From: Burkholderiales bacterium UBA2647
GTDB lineage: Bacteria > Pseudomonadota > Gammaproteobacteria > Burkholderiales > Burkholderiaceae_E
Reading direction: 5' to 3'
Assembly: GCA_002359635.1 (NCBI GenBank)
Contig: DENJ01000111.1
Span: 20,185 to 59,422, forward strand
Length of the DNA: 39,238 bases
Position 1 is the first letter of the stretch, and each line of letters begins with the position of its first letter. Position numbers and translations under genes: made by a program. Positions 32,548 to 39,238 of this stretch are shown in pieces. The notes below the pieces were generated by a model, which saw only the letters and a list, made by a program, of their open reading frames with translations, was not told the origin of the DNA and did no database searches.

Positions 32548-33747
32548 TTAAAGCCCCAACACCATCTGGGAAATGATGTTGCGCTGGATTTCATTGGATC
32601 CGCCGTAAATCGTGGTTTTGCGCATATTCAAGTAGGCGGCACCAAGCGGAATAGCCCAGGGTGATACCGGTGCTTGCGCCTGCCAGCCAGCGTTGATCCA
32701 ATCACGCTCAAAGGGAATCGCCGCCGAACCCGCGGCGAGCATCATTAACTCAGTGAGTGATTGCTGGATTTCGCTGCCCTTGATTTTTAGAATCGACACT
32801 TCAGGACCCGGGCTGCGTTTTTCGGCTTCGGCTGCCAGCACTCTGAGGTTGGTGATTTCGAGCGCCATGAGCTCGGCTTCAAGCCGCGCGAGCTTTGCGG
32901 CAAATAAGGGCTCGCTCAGTAAGTTTTGGCCATGGCGGGTTTCTCGGGACGCGATACGTTTGAGCCTTGCCAATTCGCGTTTGGAGATACCGACGCCTGC
33001 GATATTGGTGCGTTCATGACCAAGCAAATATTTTGCATACGTCCATCCGCGATTTTCTTCACCGACTCTGTTAGATATCGGAACACGAACGTTATCAAAA
33101 AAAACTTCATTAACCTCGTGAGCACCATCCATCAAGATGATGGGCCGCACTGTGATGCCGGGCGACTTCATGTCGATGAGTAAAAAACTAATACCTTGCT
33201 GGGGTTTGTTCGCTTGCGCATCGGTGCGCACCAAGCAAAACATCCAGTCAGCATAATGTCCCAGGGTTGTCCAGGTTTTTTGCCCGTTCACCACATAGTA
33301 GTCGCCCTCGCGGGTTGCACTGGTCTTGAGCGAGGCAAGATCAGATCCGGCCCCTGGCTCAGAATAACCCTGGCACCACCATTCATCGGCACTCAGAATC
33401 TTCGGCAGGTAGCGCGCTTGCTGCTCGGGTGATCCAAAGGCCATGATCACCGGCCCGACCATTTTGAGTCCAAAGGAAAGCAATCGGGGGCCCCCGGCAG
33501 CGGCGTGCTCTTCTTCGAAGATATATTGCCTGATTGGATCCCAGCCCGTGCCGCCATGCTGGCTTGGCCAGCTTACCCCTGCCCAGCCTTTGCCATGGAG
33601 AATCTTCTGCCAGTCAATGTAGTCGTCACGGGCGATGGCGAGGCCATTGTTGACTTTCCAACGGATCGACTCAGGTAAATGACTTGCGACGAATGCTCGC
33701 ACGTCATCACGGAAATGTTCATGTTCGGCACTAAATTGAAGGTCCAT
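32548..33747 (-). CDS. Acyl-CoA dehydrogenase family protein, first of a pair
   Basis: 399 residues from the ATG at 33747 (MDLQFSAEHEHFRDDVRAF), preceded by an AGGGA-type site; the frame continues to 33819 but that tail is not ACAD-like. The FAD and acyl-CoA features are clear: WWCQGYSEPGAGSDLASLKT, GDYYVVNGQKTWTTLGHYAD and C-terminal YGGSNEIQRNIISQMVLG. The catalytic base may be the Glu in LLGHERTNIAG, as in the isovaleryl-CoA group, since the MCAD position (YEG) is YGG here. It oxidises acyl-CoA to enoyl-CoA, passing electrons to ETF. Followed by the second dehydrogenase gene; expected to form a complex. Confidence 0.93.
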   Translation of the reverse strand: MDLQFSAEHEHFRDDVRAFVASHLPESIRWKVNNGLAIARDDYIDWQKILHGKGWAGVSWPSQHGGTGWDPIRQYIFEEEHAAAGGPRLLSFGLKMVGPVIMAFGSPEQQARYLPKILSADEWWCQGYSEPGAGSDLASLKTSATREGDYYVVNGQKTWTTLGHYADWMFCLVRTDAQANKPQQGISFLLIDMKSPGITVRPIILMDGAHEVNEVFFDNVRVPISNRVGEENRGWTYAKYLLGHERTNIAGVGISKRELARLKRIASRETRHGQNLLSEPLFAAKLARLEAELMALEITNLRVLAAEAEKRSPGPEVSILKIKGSEIQQSLTELMMLAAGSAAIPFERDWINAGWQAQAPVSPWAIPLGAAYLNMRKTTIYGGSNEIQRNIISQMVLGL

Positions 33748-33872
33748 CGCTTCTTCCCTGGGAGTGGAGCTTGAGCATGTTTCGGGATTATCGCGCCGAT
33801 TTTCAGGGCCCGATGTCAACCGTGAGCGACGGAACAGCGTTAAGCTCTATGAAAACCAAGGAGGGCCTTCAC

Positions 33873-34418
33873 ATGCTACGCAAATGGAATGTTGCCACGA
33901 CTGCTGTTGGCCTCGTCGCCCTGTTGCTCACGGCGCCCGCTTCGCAGGCAGGACCGCATCACCATGGTCATGGCTTGTTGCCCCATGCAGCCCATCGCCA
34001 TCACGGTTACCAGTTTCATGCAGTCCAGATTCGAAGCCATGGTTTTTACGGCCATCACCGTTACCATGGCCATCGACCAGGCTATGGCTTAGCTGCCGTG
34101 ACGCTCGGCGTTGTCGGCGGCACAGTGCTTGGTGCAGCCATTGCCCATGCCGCATCGCCGCCGGTTGTGGTGAGCCCGGCGCACGTTGTCTACAGTCAGC
34201 CTGTGGTGGTCACAACGGCGCCACAAACACAGACTTTTCAGGCGCTTCAGTCGCAAGCTGCGATGCCAGCTCTTGGGACGGTTTATAGCGCTTTACCTTC
34301 GGGTTGCAGCCTTGAGCTGGTGCAAGGGCAAAACTATTACCGATGCGGCTCCTATTGGTATCTCCCTCAGCTAGGCCCCCAAGGTGTTCAATATCTTTTT
34401 GTGGCGCCGCCGGCTTAA
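33873..34418 (+). CDS. Secreted His-rich protein with YxCGxxWY (DUF6515-like) C-terminus
   Basis: 181 residues from the ATG at 33873, which has a perfect AAGGAGG (33858-33864) 8 bases upstream; the frame opens earlier but without such a site. Signal peptide residues 1-26 (VGLVALLLTAPASQA then GPHHHG). The mature N-terminus is very rich in His, Tyr and Gly (about 27-70), suggesting metal binding. A glycine-zipper segment follows (LGVVGGTVLGAAIAHA), which could insert in a membrane. The C-terminal part has QGQNYYRCGSYWYLP and ends VQYLFVAPP, the DUF6515-type ending. Periplasmic or outer-membrane associated. Function unknown. Divergent from the acyl-CoA dehydrogenase pair. Confidence 0.85.
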   Translation: MLRKWNVATTAVGLVALLLTAPASQAGPHHHGHGLLPHAAHRHHGYQFHAVQIRSHGFYGHHRYHGHRPGYGLAAVTLGVVGGTVLGAAIAHAASPPVVVSPAHVVYSQPVVVTTAPQTQTFQALQSQAAMPALGTVYSALPSGCSLELVQGQNYYRCGSYWYLPQLGPQGVQYLFVAPPA

Positions 34419-34481
34419 CGCCTAAACTTGCTGACAGATTTACCGCGAGCTTAAGCGCTGGTTTTTCAATTGCTGTTTAGC

Positions 34482-36026
34482 CTAAAGCCAGACCTCAATC
34501 AGCGAGGGACCGCGTGAGGCAATCCCGCGACTGAGGGCTTGCTGGAAAGCTGCAGCATCAGTCACGCGTTGCGCATCCAAACCGTGGCCGCGCGCCAGAG
34601 ATACCCAATCGAGGTCGGGGCGATCCAGACTGAGCATGTCGGTTGCCCGCTGCCCTGGCGAGCCTGCACCGACCGCATTAAATTCGCCGCGCAAGATCGC
34701 ATAGCTGCGATTGGCGAAAATCACAACCGTAATCGCTAATTGCTCGCGGGCCATGGTCCAAAGCGATTGTTCGGTATACATGGCAGACCCGTCGCCTTCC
34801 AGACAAATCACCGAACGATCCGGGCAGGCGAGTGCTGCACCAATGGCGTTGGGCATGCCAAAGCCGATTGAACCACCCATGGCATTGAGCCAGCAATGGG
34901 GTAAGGCGCCACGGGTTGTGGCTGAAAACTGTCTTCCGGTGGTGACCGATTCGTCGATCACAATGCCCTGCTCAGGGATACAAGCGCTAAGCACTTGAGC
35001 AATGCTGTCGGGGTTCAATGGACCGTCGATACGCCCTAGAGCATCGCGCTCAGCAAGCTGAGCAAGCGGTGCCTGGCTTGCATCGCACGCCTGCACGAGG
35101 TCTTCCAGTGCGGCAACAATATCATCATCAACGCTTGCGAGTTCAAGCACACTGGCCTGCGGGTTGAGCAAGATGCTTGGTTTGTCGGGATAGCCAAAAA
35201 AGGCAACAGGGATTTTTGCACCGATCAAAATAATATGACGATAAGGTGCGAGTACTTTGATCGCCTGCTCCACGACATAAGGCACACGTGGCAGATCAAC
35301 CCGGCCGGCACCGCGTTCAAGCCTGGCGTTATTGAACTCGGCCATCAGTTTGCAGGCAGTCTTGCCAGCCAATTTGCCAGCGAGGCTCAGCGCGGGATCG
35401 CGAACACCAATACCGCCCAACAACACGAGGCAATCGGTTTGTCGCAGCATCTGTGCCGCCTTGTCGATTTTCTCGGCGGACACGCGGCCTCGACCCTCTG
35501 CTTCCAGGGCTCGCGCAGGCCGGCCGCCTTCGGACCAGGCCGTATCAGCCGGAAGAATCAAGGTGGCGATCTGACCTGCTTTAGCGCGTGCCGAACGAAT
35601 GGCTTCGGCCCCGTCAGCGCCGACCTCGCCAGCGCTACGACTTGTACGCACCCACTGCGAGACCGGCCTGGCAAGCCCTTCGATATCGGCCGTGAGGGGG
35701 GCATCGTGTGCAAGATGAGGCAAGGCATGCTCGCCAACGATGTTCACAATGCCCGATCTAGCTTTACGCGCATTGTGCAAATTGGCGATGCCATTACCGA
35801 GCCCGGGACCAAGATGGAGCAGGGTTGCAGCGGGCTTGCCCTTTAGGCGGTAATAGCCATCGGCAGCACCGGTTACCACACCTTCAAACAAGCCGAGCAC
35901 GCAGCGCAGGCCGCTGATTCGGTCAAGTGCAGATACGAAATGCATCTCCGAGGTGCCAGGGTTGGTGAAACAAAGCTCAACACCGTTATCAATCAGGCTA
36001 TGGGTAAGTGCGTCGGCGCCAATCAT
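34482..36026 (-). CDS. Thiamine-diphosphate-dependent enzyme, acetolactate synthase-like
   Basis: 514 residues; shorter than AHAS large subunits (about 560). TPP features: catalytic Glu48 in GLFEGVVTGAADGYYR, central Rossmann-like domain (about 185-310) and the TPP/Mg motif EGDGSAMYTEQSLW with Asn439 in VIFANRSYAI. It uses TPP for decarboxylation or carboligation of a 2-oxo acid. The FAD-binding residues of true AHAS are not clear, and no small subunit is near. Follows tctA by 53 bp (GGAG before its ATG), so it is likely co-transcribed with a carboxylate transporter and may act on an acid that the transporter brings in, such as an aryl- or alkyl-2-oxo acid. Confidence 0.88.
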   Translation of the reverse strand: MIGADALTHSLIDNGVELCFTNPGTSEMHFVSALDRISGLRCVLGLFEGVVTGAADGYYRLKGKPAATLLHLGPGLGNGIANLHNARKARSGIVNIVGEHALPHLAHDAPLTADIEGLARPVSQWVRTSRSAGEVGADGAEAIRSARAKAGQIATLILPADTAWSEGGRPARALEAEGRGRVSAEKIDKAAQMLRQTDCLVLLGGIGVRDPALSLAGKLAGKTACKLMAEFNNARLERGAGRVDLPRVPYVVEQAIKVLAPYRHIILIGAKIPVAFFGYPDKPSILLNPQASVLELASVDDDIVAALEDLVQACDASQAPLAQLAERDALGRIDGPLNPDSIAQVLSACIPEQGIVIDESVTTGRQFSATTRGALPHCWLNAMGGSIGFGMPNAIGAALACPDRSVICLEGDGSAMYTEQSLWTMAREQLAITVVIFANRSYAILRGEFNAVGAGSPGQRATDMLSLDRPDLDWVSLARGHGLDAQRVTDAAAFQQALSRGIASRGPSLIEVWL

Positions 36027-36079
36027 CTGCGAATCTCCAAAAATAGGCCATCGGTCCGGACAGCTCGGTCACAACACAG

Positions 36080-37564
36080 TCAGGATCGTCGCAAAACCCG
36101 CCAAAAGAACGGGACAAGGACCAGCGCAGCGGCGATGAAGAGCAAGCTTGCCGAAAGCGGTCTGGTCACGAAGGTGCTCCACTGACCTTGGGAGATTGTG
36201 AGGGCCTGACGCATCGATTGCTCGAGCATTGGCCCGAGAATAAGCCCGACAACCAGGGGTGCAACCGGAAAATCGAAACGCCGCATCCCATAACCGAGCA
36301 GACCGAAGACATAGAGCAGTCCAACATCGAAGAGCGAATTGCTGGCACCGTAGACCCCAACCGTTGAAATGACCAAAATACCCGAATAAAGCCAGGCCGA
36401 AGGAATATGCAAGAGGCGCACCCAAAGCCCAACCAGCGGCAGGTTGAGCAAGAGCAGGATCACATTGCCGATGAAGAGGCTGGCAATCAGCGTCCAGACG
36501 AGCGAACCTTGCTGGGTGAAAAGCATCGGACCAGGCTGAATCCCGTAGCTTTCAAAAGCTGACAAGATCACAGCGGCTGTCGCAGAGGTAGGAATGCCGA
36601 GGGTTAGCAATGGCATCAGCACGCCTGCCGCTGAGGCGTTGTTGGCCGCTTCTGGCCCGGCTACGCCCTCGATCGCCCCATGGCCGAATTCCTCAGGATG
36701 TTTGCTGAGTTTTTTCTCTGCGTAGTAGGAAAGCAGGGTTGGAAGTTCGGCTCCCCCCGCGGGTAAGGCCCCGATGGGAAAACCAAGTCCTGCGCCTCGC
36801 AACCAGGCTTTCCAACTCCGGCTCCAATCGCTTTTGGACAGCATCAAGCCGCCGTGCATTCGCATGACCTCACCGTTTGCACTACGACCTTGCCAGGCGA
36901 GGTACATGGCTTCACCGACGGCAAACAAGCCGACCGCCGCAATCGTGACTTCAATACCGTCAAGTAATTCAGCCGTACCAAAAGTAAAGCGCGGTTGCCC
37001 TGTTTGCAAATCGATGCCCACCAAGCCAAAGAGCAGGCCGAGTGCGAGTGCAATAAGACCGCGTAACGCTGAGTTTCCAAGCACCGCAGACACGGCGACC
37101 AGGGCAAGTACCATCAAGGCCGCGTATTCCGCTGGACCGAAAGCAAGCGCTGCCTCGACGACAAGGGGAGCAAAAAAAGTTAAGGCGAGGGTGCCGATGG
37201 TGCCGGCCACGAAACTGCCAATCGCTGCGGTTGCCAGTGCCGGCCCCCCCCGTCCCTTACGGGCCATTTTGTTGCCTTCGAGGGCAGTGACCAAGGTTGC
37301 CGACTCGCCCGGCGTATTCAGCAGAATCGAGGTCGTTGAGCCCCCATACATCGCACCGTAATAAATGCCCGCAAACAGAACGAACATTGCCGCAGCAGGA
37401 ACCTTGAAGGTCAACGGCAAGAGCAGGGCAATGGTCAGCGCCGGGCCAATACCCGGCATCACCCCGACAACCGTGCCAAGTAAACAGCCAACAAAGCCGT
37501 AAAGCAAAATCGTCGGTTCCAGGGCTGCATGAAAACCCTGCATCAAGGCGTCAAAGCTTGCCAT
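36080..37564 (-). CDS. tctA: TctA-family large membrane subunit of the tripartite tricarboxylate transporter
   Basis: 494 residues, the normal size. About 12 membrane segments. Hallmarks: CLLGTVVGVMPGIGPALTIA, GIYYGAMYGGSTTSILLNTP, and GPEAANNASAAGVLMPLLTLGIP in the second half. It is the ion-coupled permease that takes up carboxylates delivered by a periplasmic receptor. tctB and tctC lie upstream in the same direction. The coding strand contains a G8 run at 37244-37251, near codon 105, which could slip and frameshift the gene. A 15-bp tandem repeat ends 20 bases before its start codon; the repeat units hold GTGGCAAGC, which resembles the real ATGGCAAGC start. Confidence 0.95.
   Translation of the reverse strand: MASFDALMQGFHAALEPTILLYGFVGCLLGTVVGVMPGIGPALTIALLLPLTFKVPAAAMFVLFAGIYYGAMYGGSTTSILLNTPGESATLVTALEGNKMARKGRGGPALATAAIGSFVAGTIGTLALTFFAPLVVEAALAFGPAEYAALMVLALVAVSAVLGNSALRGLIALALGLLFGLVGIDLQTGQPRFTFGTAELLDGIEVTIAAVGLFAVGEAMYLAWQGRSANGEVMRMHGGLMLSKSDWSRSWKAWLRGAGLGFPIGALPAGGAELPTLLSYYAEKKLSKHPEEFGHGAIEGVAGPEAANNASAAGVLMPLLTLGIPTSATAAVILSAFESYGIQPGPMLFTQQGSLVWTLIASLFIGNVILLLLNLPLVGLWVRLLHIPSAWLYSGILVISTVGVYGASNSLFDVGLLYVFGLLGYGMRRFDFPVAPLVVGLILGPMLEQSMRQALTISQGQWSTFVTRPLSASLLFIAAALVLVPFFWRVLRRS
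37244..37251. repeat. C8 homopolymer (G8 on coding strand) in tctA
   Basis: Eight consecutive C on the plus strand, so eight G in the coding strand of tctA. Runs of this length may slip during replication. Confidence 0.75.
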
Positions 37565-37583
37565 GGTTGTCCGCTGGTTGATG

Positions 37584-37628
37584 CGCCGCTTGCCACGTCG
37601 CCGCTTGCCACTTCGTCGCGTGTTGCTT
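37584..37628. repeat. 15-bp tandem repeat, three copies plus a degenerate fourth, upstream of tctA
   Basis: Units 37584-37598, 37599-37613 and 37614-37628 (plus strand) begin CGCCGCTTGCCACGT, CGCCGCTTGCCACTT and CGTCGCGTGTTGCTT; a weaker fourth follows. The array fills most of the 89-bp tctB-tctA spacer. On the coding strand the two best copies read GTGGCAAGC. Confidence 0.85.
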
Positions 37629-37653
37629 CGTCACGGGTTGGCTTGATTCAAGG

Positions 37654-38133
37654 CTAGCTGATCAGGCCACGAACGAGAGGGCCAAGCTGAACCCCCAGTC
37701 CCTTGGCAAAAACAATCCACACCAGCGTTGTAAAAATGATCCCGATGACAAGGTCAGCCCATGTTTTTGTTGAGTCAAAGGCCTTGGCAATACCCGCAAA
37801 AGCAAAGGCACCGGCTGGTCCTAACCCTGTGACCGGTATGAGCACGATAAGGGCAACCAAACCCAGCCCATACCATTGCAGGCGTTTGCCCGCGCCTTTG
37901 TTGGGTTGCTCGTCGGGGTCGTTAAGCGCATCGGCTTGTTGATGGCGGTGATCGGCAAACAGATAAGCCAATGCAAGCAGTCCTAGCATCAACACGGCCA
38001 CACCCGGTACCAGGTGGGGACCGACTTCGGCATAGACTGGGGGCGAGGGAATCAGGCTTACCTGCCAGCCCGCCAAAAGACTCAGGGCTAACAGGATCAG
38101 CCCAGCGATACGCGTGGGCCTCAGGTTCATCAT
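37654..38133 (-). CDS. tctB: TctB-family small membrane subunit of the tripartite tricarboxylate transporter
   Basis: 159 residues with four membrane segments (GLILLALSLLAGWQVSLI; GVAVLMLGLLALAYLFA; YGLGLVALIVLIPVTGLG; LVIGIIFTTLVWIVFAKGLG) and a central acidic linker (DALNDPDEQPNKGAGK). The ending GVQLGPLVRGLI matches TctB. It pairs with TctA in the membrane. Two ATG codons are adjacent (38133, 38130). It follows tctC by 22 bp. Confidence 0.92.
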   Translation of the reverse strand: MMNLRPTRIAGLILLALSLLAGWQVSLIPSPPVYAEVGPHLVPGVAVLMLGLLALAYLFADHRHQQADALNDPDEQPNKGAGKRLQWYGLGLVALIVLIPVTGLGPAGAFAFAGIAKAFDSTKTWADLVIGIIFTTLVWIVFAKGLGVQLGPLVRGLIS

Positions 38134-38155
38134 CGGCTCGAAGGCGTTTCCTGGC

Positions 38156-39172
38156 CTAGGACGCGAGCCCCAGGTCTTTCAGCACCAGCTCGGTCGCCGC
38201 GATGTCTGCTGCGAGTTCTTTAGCAAATGCATCGCCCGCCAGAAATACATCGGTCCATTTCCGCTGCTGCAAGATCTCTTTCCAAGCTGCGGATGCATGC
38301 AGTTTGGTCATGAGTTGCAGGAGGGCTTCGCGCTGATTGGCATTAATACCGGGGGCACCAAACACGCCACGCCAGTTCGCTGCCGTGACATCCATGCCCT
38401 GCTCACGGAGCGTTGGAACATCAACGCCGGGAATACGGGTTGTTCCCGACACCGCAAGCGGCCTCATGCGACCCGCTTTGATTTGCTCGGCAAACTCCGA
38501 GTAGCCACTGATCCCCGCTGTGACCTGGCCGCCGAGAATCGCTGCGTTGGCGGGACCGCCACCCGCAAAAGCCACGTATGCGGCTTCACGCGGATTCTTG
38601 CCAACCGCTTTTAACATCATGCCTAACAGAATATGATCCGTGCCACCCGCGCTGCCGCCGGCGACGCTGACTGCTTTGGGATTGGATTTCAGTGCCTGTT
38701 CGAAATCCTTGAAGGTTTTGATCGCCGAGTTTGCGGGTACAACAAGCACCCCTGCCTCTTCGGTGAGCCGCGCAAGTGGTGTAACGTCTTTGATGGTGAC
38801 CGGGCTTTTGTTCGTGATGCCACCGCCGACCATGACCGAACCGCCAACCATCAGGGCATTGGCCATACCTTTTCGCTGGTTCACAAAGCGAGGCAAGCCG
38901 ACCATGCCTGCCGCACCGCCGACGTTTTCAAACTGGAAACTACCCACGAGTCCTGCATCACGTGCTGCCTTTTCAATCGAGCGCGCCGTACCATCCCAGC
39001 CACCGCCAGGTGCAGCGGGTACGAACATCAGGATGTTTTCGAAAAGGGGCGCAGCCTTAGCCAGCATGGGAAATCCGGATACTGCGGCCAGTGCGATTGA
39101 GCTACCGGCTTTGATCGCCCGGCGACGGCCGACGAGGCGCTGCTGAAGCTTTTCGGCATGGCATGTGTGCAT
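38156..39172 (-). CDS. tctC: TctC-family (Bug) periplasmic carboxylate-binding receptor
   Basis: 338 residues. Start ATG 39172 has GGAGG six bases upstream. The N-terminus carries RRRAIKAGSSIALAAVSGFP with likely cleavage after MLAKA (near residue 41); the RR-x-I-K part is Tat-like, unusual but known in Bug proteins. The mature protein matches the Bug fold: LMFVPAAPGGGWDGTARSI, the ligand region VGGAAGMVG, NPKAVSVAGGSAGGTDHIL, and later LAVSGTTRIPGVDVPTLREQ. Delivers a dicarboxylate or aromatic acid to TctAB. First gene of the four-gene unit with tctB, tctA and the TPP enzyme. Confidence 0.95.
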   Translation of the reverse strand: MHTCHAEKLQQRLVGRRRAIKAGSSIALAAVSGFPMLAKAAPLFENILMFVPAAPGGGWDGTARSIEKAARDAGLVGSFQFENVGGAAGMVGLPRFVNQRKGMANALMVGGSVMVGGGITNKSPVTIKDVTPLARLTEEAGVLVVPANSAIKTFKDFEQALKSNPKAVSVAGGSAGGTDHILLGMMLKAVGKNPREAAYVAFAGGGPANAAILGGQVTAGISGYSEFAEQIKAGRMRPLAVSGTTRIPGVDVPTLREQGMDVTAANWRGVFGAPGINANQREALLQLMTKLHASAAWKEILQQRKWTDVFLAGDAFAKELAADIAATELVLKDLGLAS

Positions 39173-39238
39173 GATGTCCTCCGTTATTTTTAAAGAGTCT
39201 GCCTGTTTTTTTAGAGCCTGAAGATTACACTTCCTTTC

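Noticed and set aside
34435..34475. Terminator after the His-rich gene
   Set aside because: AGCTTAAGCGCT followed by GGTTTTT is only an imperfect stem, and the arm lengths are too short to call.
36774..37361. 195-codon plus-strand ORF inside tctA
   Set aside because: Antisense to TctA and composed of Pro/Ala/Ser/Lys; no family features.
1..39238. Mobile element, prophage, CRISPR or defence system
   Set aside because: No integrase, transposase, phage structural gene, repeat-spacer array or known defence domain is seen; the repeats found are tandem, without spacers and too short for CRISPR.

Overview
The window looks like a chromosomal segment of a beta-proteobacterium, most likely Burkholderiales and possibly Alcaligenaceae-like. 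The reasons are a complete TctC/TctB/TctA transporter with a Bug-type receptor, a pepN-fbp gene pair, an H-NS protein of the short lysine-rich beta-proteobacterial kind, a puuE-type deacetylase and a periplasmic YxCGxxWY (DUF6515-like) protein. This is inferred from gene content only. I see no integrase, transposase, phage gene or CRISPR array.

Layout. (1) 1-4313: LPS core / surface glycan genes. A left-truncated O-antigen ligase/polymerase, a GT2 and a GT4 glycosyltransferase lie on the minus strand with overlapping ends, followed by a doubtful 61-codon ORF; waaA (Kdo transferase) diverges on the plus strand. (2) 4310-10842, minus strand: a four-gene unit of RND adaptor, RND pump, PIMT-like methyltransferase and TolC-family outer-membrane factor, i.e. 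a complete tripartite efflux system with a methyltransferase inserted. (3) 10967-13732, plus strand: a coupled trio of a membrane-anchored sialidase-fold (BNR) protein, an unknown polytopic membrane protein and UppP. (4) 13836-18087, minus strand: amidase, trmB, a HAD-like phosphatase and a GT4 glycosyltransferase, with 4-base overlaps in two pairs. (5) 18408-20536, plus strand: gmd and fcl, which make GDP-L-fucose. (6) 20673-24027: tRNA-Gly(CCC), H-NS (minus), a two-CBS protein, an orphan RodZ-like protein and a histone-deacetylase-family hydrolase. (7) 24041-29773: fbp and pepN (minus), then puuE-type deacetylase, an unannotated 42-residue basic protein and a Gln-type thiol dioxygenase (plus). 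(8) 29908-33747, minus strand: a CNNM/CorC-type membrane protein and a pair of acyl-CoA dehydrogenases; a His-rich secreted protein diverges at 33873. (9) 34482-39172, minus strand: tctC-tctB-tctA plus a TPP-dependent acetolactate-synthase-like enzyme, which reads as a carboxylate uptake and decarboxylation operon.

Surface polysaccharide is the recurring theme: ligase, glycosyltransferases, WaaA, UppP, the sialidase-fold protein and GDP-fucose synthesis all occur in the first 20 kb. The most unusual structural signal is a set of seven unrelated short tandem repeats (12-21 bp units, 2-4 copies), mostly at gene ends or in spacers. The best candidates for undescribed biology are the sialidase-fold / membrane protein / UppP trio, the 42-residue basic protein with its own promoter, and the RodZ-like protein outside its usual context. 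I do not see a clear new defence or mobile system.
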